Source: Pontibacillus marinus BH030004 = DSM 16465 (lineage in GTDB: Bacteria > Bacillota > Bacilli > Bacillales > BH030062). From it: a stretch of DNA of 64,000 bases. Where the stretch lies: positions 107,707 to 171,706 of the forward strand of contig NZ_AULJ01000013.1 of the NCBI RefSeq assembly GCF_000425225.1, in the 5' to 3' direction. The notes under the pieces are model-generated. The model was not told the origin of the DNA, did no database searches, and saw only the letters and a list, made by a program, of their open reading frames with translations. Made by a program: the position numbers and the translations under genes. Below are positions 35,220 through 42,185 of the stretch, piece by piece (the stretch's first letter is position 1; every line of letters starts with the position of its first letter).

Positions 35220-36006
35220 TTGAAACCCCTCCTAACATCCAATCACTTTCATGTTTAATTATATTTTCAAGCACTCCAATCCCTTTAACTGAGATTTTCA
35301 CATGATCTCCAGCCTTCACAAGTGGAGCATTTTCTGGAACTCCAGTTAAAAGCAAATCTCCTTCATTTAAAGTCATAAATTCTGTGATGTCTTGTATCAA
35401 TTTGGGGATAGAACGAACTAGATTCATAGTTGAGTTTTCTTGCCGCAGTTCATCATTTACATAGACTTGTAATTTAAAATCATCAGGATTTTTTATCGAT
35501 TCCTTTTCAACCACCCAAGGACCGATGGGACAAAATCCGTCTCGTGCTTTATATTTAACAGCCGGTCGGTAAACGCTTTCATGAGGGATCGAAATATCAT
35601 TAGCGATTGTATAGCCTTGAACATATTCCATAGCATCTGATTCTGTAACTTTACATGCTGTTTTACCAATAACAATGCCAATAGAAGCTCCAACTTCCAA
35701 TTGAGTTTCCCCACTTGGCATTGGAACAGCACGATTTGGTGCATTCATTGTGTTCGCTGGCTTAATATAAAGAATTGGAGCTTGTGGAGGTTGTTTGTGT
35801 GGGGCTTCATACATCTGGCTGCCTAACTCTTCTAAGGCTCCTTTATAATTTAGAATAACTCCATAAATTGTACCGTCTATAGGAGCATCCAACTGTAAAT
35901 CATTCTGGGAATAAGTAGCTCCATTTACTTCAATCTTGTTATTCGATTGAAGGGTTGCTTCTGTTGGTTTTTTCTGGCCTGATAGGTGCAATTTCACCTG
36001 GCTCAT
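35194..36006 (-). CDS. FAH-family decarboxylase/isomerase subunit lacking metal ligands (HpaG1)
   Basis: 270 aa, same fold as its neighbour and equal to the N-terminal half of fused HpaG. At the place of the two Glu ligands it reads VGASIGIVIG (Gly and Ser instead), while GYTIANDIS keeps the Asp. It is therefore probably unable to bind the metal in the usual way and may act as a partner of HpaG2 or hold a different activity. ATG 36006 with AAGGGGTG is chosen over GTG 36015. First gene of the hpaG1-hpaG2-hpaF operon. Confidence 0.85.
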   Translation of the reverse strand: MSQVKLHLSGQKKPTEATLQSNNKIEVNGATYSQNDLQLDAPIDGTIYGVILNYKGALEELGSQMYEAPHKQPPQAPILYIKPANTMNAPNRAVPMPSGETQLEVGASIGIVIGKTACKVTESDAMEYVQGYTIANDISIPHESVYRPAVKYKARDGFCPIGPWVVEKESIKNPDDFKLQVYVNDELRQENSTMNLVRSIPKLIQDITEFMTLNEGDLLLTGVPENAPLVKAGDHVKISVKGIGVLENIIKHESDWMLGGVSNETSSSRI

Positions 36007-36123
36007 ATGCAACACCCCTTTCTAAAAATAAAGAAATACACTCTTATTCCCTTAATATATCATGTTCGTTTAAATATAAAAAATATTTAAACAATTTTAA
36101 TGGCATATTAAAATCATATAGTT

Positions 36124-37092
36124 TTAATCCTTTAGTTGAAATGTTGCTTCTGTATTGAATTCGATGTTTGACTGTTCTCCTAAAGTTTTTCTTAGAATAA
36201 ACAAAGCATCATCTTTCTTTTTCGCTTCAATCATACAATCGATTTGATCAGTAGATTGATTAACAGATTTAACAAAGTTTAAGAACATTTCTGGATCTAT
36301 ATAATCTGCGTGACTTTTAAATTCTGCTTCGCTTTTTGGACTTGAGATATGCATTTTAACTGGAAGCGGGGAATGTTCCCAAGTGTTCAGTACCCTGTCC
36401 CAGTTTTTCAACCAATTAGAATCCTCATGATTGGCCATATGATGATGGAGATCGAATATAAATGGAATTCCAAGCTTTTCACAAACATATAAGCAATCAT
36501 CCATTGTATAAATCGTGTCATCATTTTCAATCATAATCATTTTTTGAATGCCTCTTGGTACAGAACCCCAATTTTCGATGAAACGTTCCAGAGACTTCGC
36601 TTTATCATCATAGCTCCCTCCAAGATGAAGAACACAGCGATGAGTCGGATCAATGCCCATAGAATGAAGTAACTTATAGTGATATTTTAAGACGTTAATA
36701 GAAGCTTTAAACTTGTCTTCTTTTGGGGAATTAATCACAACAAAGTGATCTGGATGAAAGTCAATACGCATGTTTTCACTTTTGGCATAACTCCCCAACT
36801 CTCTTAGCTCATTTTTTAATGCATGAATGTAATCCCAATCCTTTAAATCCTCATGAGTGGCTAATGGAACAAGTTTAGAGCTTAATCGAAAAAACTCTAT
36901 ATCAAGAGCTTTATTATGTTTCAATAAGCGAAGTGTATTATTAATATTTGATTTAGAAATACGTTCAAGCTTTGCAATTGCTGCTTCCCGATCTTGAAGC
37001 TTTTGAAAACGGCTATAAGTCATCGTCTGTGATGGAGAAGCATTTTGAACATGTACGCTCATTGCTACATAGCCAAGTCGAAAAAGTGTCAT
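36124..37092 (-). CDS. uvsE: UV DNA damage endonuclease
   Basis: 322 aa, of the UVDE/UvsE TIM-barrel family. It starts FRLGYVAMSVHVQNASPSQTMTYSRF and has the metal-binding series DFHPDHFVVINSP, HLGGSYDDKAKSLERFI, MIENDDTIYT, PFIFDLHHHMAN and MHISSPKSE. The enzyme nicks DNA 5' of UV photoproducts and other lesions, independent of UvrABC. ATG 37092 with AGGAG. No LexA box was seen upstream, so it may be expressed outside the SOS response, for example in spores. Confidence 0.92.
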   Translation of the reverse strand: MTLFRLGYVAMSVHVQNASPSQTMTYSRFQKLQDREAAIAKLERISKSNINNTLRLLKHNKALDIEFFRLSSKLVPLATHEDLKDWDYIHALKNELRELGSYAKSENMRIDFHPDHFVVINSPKEDKFKASINVLKYHYKLLHSMGIDPTHRCVLHLGGSYDDKAKSLERFIENWGSVPRGIQKMIMIENDDTIYTMDDCLYVCEKLGIPFIFDLHHHMANHEDSNWLKNWDRVLNTWEHSPLPVKMHISSPKSEAEFKSHADYIDPEMFLNFVKSVNQSTDQIDCMIEAKKKDDALFILRKTLGEQSNIEFNTEATFQLKD

Positions 37093-37156
37093 CCTTTTAC
37101 TCCTAACCTTTTATGGAATAAGCATAGTTTCTGTAAAATAGGAACTTGTATACCAA

Positions 37157-37186
37157 AAAAAGCTACACGTTTATCGTGTAGCTTTT
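37157..37186 (-). terminator. Terminator of the PfpI-family gene
   Basis: AAAAGCTACACG tttat CGTGTAGCTTTTT, a near-perfect hairpin just after the stop codon. Confidence 0.85.
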
Positions 37187-37190
37187 TAAA

Positions 37191-37715
37191 TTACTTTTCT
37201 GCTAAGACTTTAATAAATTCACGCATGTAGTCAGGCAGATCTGGCGGACGACGACTTGAGATAATGTGACCATCGACAACTACAGGTTCGTGAATCCATG
37301 TAGCGCCAGCATTCATCATATCATCCTTAATACCTGGTGTACTTGTCACTTTGCGCCCATTTAAAATATCTGCAGAAATGAGTACCCAACCTGCGTGACA
37401 AATTTGTCCGATTGGTTTTTCCTGCTTGTCCATTTCACGGACCATATTTAAAACATCTTCATATCGACGCAGTTTATCTGGAGACCAACCTCCAGGTACT
37501 AAAATTGCATCATAATCATTTGGATCGATGTCTTGAAAAGTTAGATCAGAAACGACGGGAACACCGTACTTTCCGATATACTCTTCTTCAGGCTTCTCAG
37601 CAACAATGCGAACAGTTGCTCCTTCTTCACGTAACCGCATTACGGGATACCATAGTTCAAGATCTTCAAAATCGTCACTTACTATTTGAATGACCTTTTT
37701 GTCTTGTAATTTCAA
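37191..37715 (-). CDS. DJ-1/PfpI family protein (general stress protein 18-like)
   Basis: 174 aa class I glutamine amidotransferase-like fold. The nucleophile Cys is in IGQICHAGW, with an upstream Glu in FEDLELWYPVMRL; VTSTPGIKDDMMNAGATW follows. Such proteins (YraA/PfpI, YhbO) act in stress defence, with debated protease or deglycase activity. The start is TTG 37715 with GGAGG eight bases upstream; the reading from TTG 37730 would contain the SD. Single gene. Confidence 0.87.
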   Translation of the reverse strand: MKLQDKKVIQIVSDDFEDLELWYPVMRLREEGATVRIVAEKPEEEYIGKYGVPVVSDLTFQDIDPNDYDAILVPGGWSPDKLRRYEDVLNMVREMDKQEKPIGQICHAGWVLISADILNGRKVTSTPGIKDDMMNAGATWIHEPVVVDGHIISSRRPPDLPDYMREFIKVLAEK

Positions 37716-37791
37716 AAGGCTTACCTCCAATATTTAAAGGATTCGCTCCTATTTTGTATGATAAAGCATTAAAATTCAAATGATATATTAG

Positions 37792-38124
37792 AAAAGCGCA
37801 AGCGACCTATTAGTAACGAAGGGACTGGACTGAGCCCGTAGTACGATTAACCAAACTTGCTGATTGGCAAGCCGACAGGCGCAGACAGAAGCTTAGTTGC
37901 CGTGGTACTTTCACCTAGAAATTTTAACTACGTCGATTTTGTTCCTTGTTAAAATTTCATGTCACAAACGTGTAAAGGAAACTCTTTGGGAGTGGAACGA
38001 ATCGATGTTGACTTATCGTACGGAGAAAGTATGATCGACTAAGTTCGTCACGTCCTGTGACAACGCCGATCTGACCCACGTCGTGTGGGCCCAAGTCCAT
38101 TCGTTACTGGGCGCTGGAGCTAGA
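37792..38124 (+). repeat. Structured dispersed element, copy 2 (333 bp, non-coding)
   Basis: Second copy of the element at 18745-19075, in the same orientation. Long blocks are identical (CTTGCTGATTGGCAAGCCG; GGCGCAGACAGAAGCTTAG; GACCCACGTCGTGTGGGCCC). Where the copies differ, paired arms change together: AGTAACG (37812-37818) with CGTTACT (38102-38108); GGACT (37822-37826) with AGTCC (38094-38098); GTACGAT (37841-37847) with ATCGTAC (38015-38021); ACGTCGATT plus GTTCC (37930-37938, 37941-37945) with GGAAC and AATCGATGT (37994-37998, 38000-38008); GAAATTTTAAC (37918-37928) with GTTAAAATTTC (37948-37958). The rest of the 37731-38190 gap holds nothing else I recognise. Confidence 0.88.
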
Positions 38125-38156
38125 CATCTACATCATATAATATTTTTGTAATTTGA

Positions 38157-38184
38157 AAAAGCTACCCATTAGCTGGATAGCTTT
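38157..38184 (-). terminator. Terminator of yfhD
   Basis: AAAGCTACCCA ttagc TGGATAGCTTT, imperfect by one bulge, with a T-rich tail on the minus strand. Confidence 0.6.
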
Positions 38185-38190
38185 CAACAC

Positions 38191-38385
38191 TTATTGTTGT
38201 TGATTTCTTTGCGCTGCTCGTTGATCTGCTTCTTTCTCTCTTTGTTGAGCTTTTAAATCGTCTTGATCAGCAAACTCTTGAGAAAATTCAACGTCCTGTC
38301 CATCTTCTACAATATCTTTTTTAGGGGTTTGAGGTAAGCGGGATTTTGTTTTGTCTGCCCCTTTTTTACTTTGTCCACGAGTCAT
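38191..38385 (-). CDS. yfhD: YfhD family small protein
   Basis: 64 aa, very hydrophilic. It has the family pattern: basic start MTRGQSKKGADKTK, then SRLPQTPKK, DGQDVEFSQEFAD and a Gln/Arg/Ala-rich tail (KEADQRAAQRNQQQ). YfhD proteins are common in spore-forming Bacillaceae and have no assigned function; the composition suggests an intrinsically disordered protein. ATG 38385 with AAAGGAG. Single gene with its own terminator. Confidence 0.82.
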   Translation of the reverse strand: MTRGQSKKGADKTKSRLPQTPKKDIVEDGQDVEFSQEFADQDDLKAQQREKEADQRAAQRNQQQ

Positions 38386-38450
38386 AATGATTCTCCTTTC
38401 AGATTTAGCGATTCATATTTAGAATTCCAAAATCGAAAAAAGATATACAG

Positions 38451-38479
38451 AAGGCTGCCTCATGGATAGAGACAGCCTT
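38451..38479 (-). terminator. Terminator of the LysM-3D gene
   Basis: AAGGCTGCCTC atggata GAGACAGCCTT hairpin directly downstream of the stop codon. Confidence 0.8.
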
Positions 38480-38487
38480 TGTATGTT

Positions 38488-39192
38488 TTATTTTAGAATT
38501 TGAACAGTTACTTGTTTTCTACCCCAGTTCAGCGCTTCTTGTCTTGAAGGGATAAATACATCAATTTTGTTTCCATTTACCGCAGACCCAACGTCCCCTG
38601 CCACAGCATAACCGTATCCGTCAACATACACTTCTGTACCTAGAGGAATAACATCAGGATCCACAGCAATTACTTTTTTATCTGGATTTTCTAAAAGATT
38701 TATACCAGTTGCTGTCACACCTGAACATCCAGCGCAATTTGCTGTATAAGCCGTTGCTGATACTTCTAATTCACGAGCAACATCATTTGTTTCTTTGGTT
38801 TCTACTCCACCTGAAAGGGCTAAAGTTTGTCCAGGATAGATGGTGTTAGATTGTAAACCATTCCATCCTTTAATTTGACTCACACTAGCGCCAGTATTTT
38901 GAGAAATAGCCCAAAGTGTATCACCTGATTGAACGGTGTAGGAGTTTGAATTACTATCCACACGTGTGTTTGTTGTTGCTGGTACTACCTTAAGTTGATC
39001 TCCTGGGTAAATAAGATTTGAATCAAGGTTATTCCAATCTTTTAGATTAGCTACGGAAACATCGTGTGTTTGGGATAATCCCCAAAGTGTGTCTCCAGGA
39101 TCTACTTCTATACTTTCTGCTGCATATACATTTGTTGTTAGTGCTGCAGATAATCCTGCAACTGTTGCTAGACTCATGATTGTTTTTTTCAT
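38488..39192 (-). CDS. LysM and 3D domain cell-wall protein, YocH-like
   Basis: 234 aa secreted protein. The signal peptide ends at VYA-AES (about residue 24). Two LysM repeats follow (DPGDTLWGLSQTH, IYPGDQLKV and QSGDTLWAISQNTG, IYPGQTLAL). The C-terminal 3D domain has VSATAYTANCAGCSG, VIAVDPDVIPLGTEVYV and AGDVGSAVNGNKIDVF, with the three Asp that name it. It is probably a lytic transglycosylase-like peptidoglycan enzyme, as B. subtilis YocH. A WalR-type direct repeat lies about 100 bp upstream. Confidence 0.9.
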   Translation of the reverse strand: MKKTIMSLATVAGLSAALTTNVYAAESIEVDPGDTLWGLSQTHDVSVANLKDWNNLDSNLIYPGDQLKVVPATTNTRVDSNSNSYTVQSGDTLWAISQNTGASVSQIKGWNGLQSNTIYPGQTLALSGGVETKETNDVARELEVSATAYTANCAGCSGVTATGINLLENPDKKVIAVDPDVIPLGTEVYVDGYGYAVAGDVGSAVNGNKIDVFIPSRQEALNWGRKQVTVQILK

Positions 39193-39291
39193 TCGTGATG
39201 CCTCCCCATTGAGCTATTAAGCTACTAAATTCTACTATAACAGAGAATAGATTGAATCAAAGAACAGTCTAGTAACGATTCAATTGCAAGC

Positions 39292-39308
39292 ATTACATCT
39301 ATTTAACA
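39292..39308 (-). promoter_or_regulatory. WalR (YycF) box upstream of the YocH-like gene
   Basis: On the minus strand TGTTAA-ATAGA-TGTAAT fits the WalR consensus (TGTWAH-N5-TGTWAH) at every position. A plausible promoter (TTGATT...TATAGT) lies between it and the gene, so the site is placed for activation. Confidence 0.75.
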
Positions 39309-39338
39309 AAAAGATGACAAATTAGACCTTTTGACATA

Positions 39339-39370
39339 GAAAAAGCGATAAAGCACGGATGCTCTATCGC
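39339..39370 (-). terminator. Terminator of the MBL hydrolase gene
   Basis: GCGATAAAGC acggat GCTCTATCGC, with one mismatch, followed on the minus strand by CTTTTT. It lies about 40 bp past the stop codon. Confidence 0.7.
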
Positions 39371-39410
39371 CTATTGGAAATATTGGGTATCTAATTCAGA
39401 ATGAAGACTC

Positions 39411-40205
39411 TCATATATCCGTTAATATAGATTTAACAATATGTTTTGAATCCCAATCATATCTTGAAAAGGGTGCTATAGGAGGTGTGATGGGAAACAA
39501 CTCTTGGTCAATCTCTTCCAACGACATTCCTTTATTATATCGATTTACTATTTTTTCTTTCAGGTCATGTAAATAGTCTAATTTTTGTTTTAGAAGGATT
39601 CTTCCATTTGGAAGATAGCCTGCGTGACAACAAAATACTTCTTGAAAGTCATATGTGAGAACTCTTTTTAGCGATTGAATCATTTTTGGGATGGATTCAC
39701 TTGCCATAATAACCTTAGGCTTAGGGGTTACAAACAAATCGCCTGAGAAAAGAATCTTTTTCTCTTTATTATATAAAGCCAAGTGATCCTGAGCATGACC
39801 TGGCGTATGAATCGTTTCCCAAGAATCATTACGTGATTGAAAAGAATCCGGAAGCGGTTTTGCTTTAAAAGGTTTTCGAATTCCCCAGACCAATTCTCGA
39901 TATTGAGGGTAATCCGCCTCTCTTTTACTTTCTTCAATACTCATTTGGTGAATAAAAATCGGAACATCCAGATTGTTTTGTAGCCAATTGGCAGTACCAG
40001 TATGATCTTCATGTGCATGTGTAATCACAACAAAATCAACCGGATACTTCTTATAAACTGGGATAAGTTCATCAAGTAACTGAATAGTACTTGTGTCAAT
40101 CAGCATGCCATCGGTTATAAAGTTATAAACTTGTAATGTTACAGAGCTGTATGTGACTGTTCCTTTAATAGCAGTTACGTCTTGATGTTGTATAATATCA
40201 ACCAT
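39411..40205 (-). CDS. MBL-fold metallo-hydrolase
   Basis: 264 aa. The metallo-beta-lactamase motif is ITHAHEDHTG at about residues 60-70, with further ligands in HTPGHAQDH and FSGDLFVTPKP. The C-terminal ~70 residues form a helical extension (LKQKLDYLHDLKEKIVNRY). The substrate is unknown; similar proteins include lactonases and glyoxalase II-like enzymes. ATG 40205 with GGAGGAG. It follows panF by only 27 bp, so it may be co-transcribed with yhdT-panF. Confidence 0.82.
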   Translation of the reverse strand: MVDIIQHQDVTAIKGTVTYSSVTLQVYNFITDGMLIDTSTIQLLDELIPVYKKYPVDFVVITHAHEDHTGTANWLQNNLDVPIFIHQMSIEESKREADYPQYRELVWGIRKPFKAKPLPDSFQSRNDSWETIHTPGHAQDHLALYNKEKKILFSGDLFVTPKPKVIMASESIPKMIQSLKRVLTYDFQEVFCCHAGYLPNGRILLKQKLDYLHDLKEKIVNRYNKGMSLEEIDQELFPITPPIAPFSRYDWDSKHIVKSILTDI

Positions 40206-40232
40206 AAGTACTCCTCCAAAACCTTAAATAGT

Positions 40233-41741
40233 TTATTGCAGAGTTTTATTTTTTGTTAACAAGCTACCAATAACAAAAGCTAGTAAGGACAATAAGACTG
40301 GATATACGACTGTATGAACCTCCATCATACCCGGAAGAATGTTCATAATTGGTTCAAACCATTGATAAATTTCCGTTAATACTGGATGAACGTCAAACTT
40401 TGGATATGCTTTGGAATATTGATCGATAAAGATATAGGATCCAATTCCTACAAGCATGGAAGCTAAAGCTCCGTATTTATTTCCTTTCGACCAATATAAT
40501 CCTAGTACAACAGGCCAAATAAATGCTGCTTCTAAACCACCAAAGGCAAAAAGGTTTAACCAAATTAATAAATCAGGTGGTTGTAGTGCTAGTAAAAACA
40601 CGCTTATTCCTAAAAAAGCTGTTATGCCAATACTTAATCGTTTAACCTTTTTTTCACTTGCTGAAGGCTTAATATAATTCAGATACACATCTTTAACTAC
40701 TGCAGAGCTAACTAAGAGTAGAAGAGAATCTACTGTAGACATAATCGCTGCCATCGGAGCTGCTAGAACTAACCCAGCAAGCCATGGAGGAAGTACTTCT
40801 TGAGCGATAAGCGGCATCACTTTATCGCCAACTTCAATTCCAGGAAGGATCGGTCGAGCAAAAACACCGATTAAATGCATATTCAACATAATGAATCCGA
40901 CAACTATCGTTCCTACGATTAACGCACGATGCATAGACTTAGAGCTTTTATATGACATTGCACGAACCGTTACTTGAGGCAATCCAACAACACCAACCCC
41001 AACTAATATCCAAAAGGAAGACACGTATGTAGCACTAAGGTTGCCTTCTGCTCCATATGGTGTAACTAGGTTCGGGTTTTCGTTAACTAAGTCAGTCATA
41101 ATTTGGTCAATGCCCCCACCTGCGATGATGGTTGCCACTAACAAAATAAATGTTCCAAAAAACATAATCGTACCCTGTACGGCATCCGTAAGTGCAACAG
41201 CACGAAATCCACCAATAATGACATAAAGAAGAACGGATAAAGCAAAAATAAATAGAGCACTTTCATATTCTATTTTCACTAAGGACTCTATTAAACGTGC
41301 TCCACCAACCCATTGAGCTGCCATAGCTGAAAACAGGAAAATCACAATACTAAAGGCTGCAGAAAGAACAACCCATTTACTTTGATAGCGTTCTTTTAAA
41401 AAATCAATAAGAGTAATAGCATTATAGCGTCTTGCCATGATTGCGAATTTTTTCCCTAAAACCATAAGAACAAAGTATCCTGTTACCACTTGAGACATGG
41501 CTAGCAATACCCAACCGAGTCCTTGGGTATAGGCTACCCCTGGACCACCAATAAAACTACTGGCACTCCCATATGTAGCTGTCATGGTCATTGCTAAAAT
41601 AAATCCGCCTAACTGTCTACCACCTAAGAAATATTCTTGAAGGAATGAATTAGAGGATCTTACATAACGACTGGCCCAAAGGCCTACCATAAAAATTGTG
41701 ATTAAGAATACAACCAAGGATATGATAATTGTTAGATTCAT
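40233..41741 (-). CDS. panF: Sodium/pantothenate symporter
   Basis: 502 aa, SSS family, with about 13 membrane helices. It has YFLGGRQLGGFILAMTMTAT and the family motif GGFRAVALTDAVQG, then LAAPMAAIMSTVDSLLLL, which is the sodium-binding region. The PanF call is supported by the gene upstream, a YhdT protein, which pairs with PanF in many bacteria. It imports pantothenate with sodium. It overlaps yhdT by 4 bp (ATGA). Confidence 0.86.
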   Translation of the reverse strand: MNLTIIISLVVFLITIFMVGLWASRYVRSSNSFLQEYFLGGRQLGGFILAMTMTATYGSASSFIGGPGVAYTQGLGWVLLAMSQVVTGYFVLMVLGKKFAIMARRYNAITLIDFLKERYQSKWVVLSAAFSIVIFLFSAMAAQWVGGARLIESLVKIEYESALFIFALSVLLYVIIGGFRAVALTDAVQGTIMFFGTFILLVATIIAGGGIDQIMTDLVNENPNLVTPYGAEGNLSATYVSSFWILVGVGVVGLPQVTVRAMSYKSSKSMHRALIVGTIVVGFIMLNMHLIGVFARPILPGIEVGDKVMPLIAQEVLPPWLAGLVLAAPMAAIMSTVDSLLLLVSSAVVKDVYLNYIKPSASEKKVKRLSIGITAFLGISVFLLALQPPDLLIWLNLFAFGGLEAAFIWPVVLGLYWSKGNKYGALASMLVGIGSYIFIDQYSKAYPKFDVHPVLTEIYQWFEPIMNILPGMMEVHTVVYPVLLSLLAFVIGSLLTKNKTLQ

Positions 41742-42010
41742 TCTAGGTTTCCTCCTTCATCATCGAGAGGAACTTCAGTAAACCAAAACTTTACTGCAAC
41801 AATGACTAAAACGACCATAATTAAGAAACCTAATATACAACTATAAAAAAACCAAGATGGTAATCCCATAATATATGTATAATCTTCTGGTGTTCGATCT
41901 CCCAAACCATAAGCAAGTCCAAACCACCAAACGAAATTAAAAATGGCCAATCCAACACCGATTAAAGCTTCTCTGTTTGCAACTTTAAATCGCAGATCGG
42001 TCTTTTTCAT
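41738..42010 (-). CDS. yhdT: YhdT family small membrane protein (DUF997)
   Basis: 90 aa with two membrane helices (NFVWWFGLAYGLG and WFFYSCILGFLIMVVLVIVAVKFWF). The TPEDYTYIMGLPSWFFYSC stretch is typical of YhdT proteins, which are encoded before sodium symporters of the PanF type. It may help assembly or function of the symporter. The start ATG 42010 has GGAGG upstream and the stop overlaps panF. Confidence 0.83.
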   Translation of the reverse strand: MKKTDLRFKVANREALIGVGLAIFNFVWWFGLAYGLGDRTPEDYTYIMGLPSWFFYSCILGFLIMVVLVIVAVKFWFTEVPLDDEGGNLE

Positions 42011-42148
42011 TTACGTTCCCTCCTTTTTTTTATGCTTCTATTAAAGTAATAAAGAAATAAAGCACTACTACTATACATGAGAAATGTATATATAATCAAT
42101 TCTATCGTATGGCTTCATTTCGAGAAAGCGTAATACTAGAAAAATAAG

Positions 42149-42177
42149 TAAGAGCTTGGGGATTCCCAAGCTCTTCT
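42149..42177 (-). terminator. Terminator of the histidine kinase gene
   Basis: AAGAGCTTGGG gatt CCCAAGCTCTT, perfect stem directly after the stop, with a weak T-rich tail on the minus strand. Confidence 0.75.
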
Positions 42178-42185
42178 AACTACTA

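Noticed and set aside
37093-37190. LexA box upstream of uvsE
   Set aside because: No match to the Bacillus CGAAC-N4-GTTCG type motif was found in the short upstream region.
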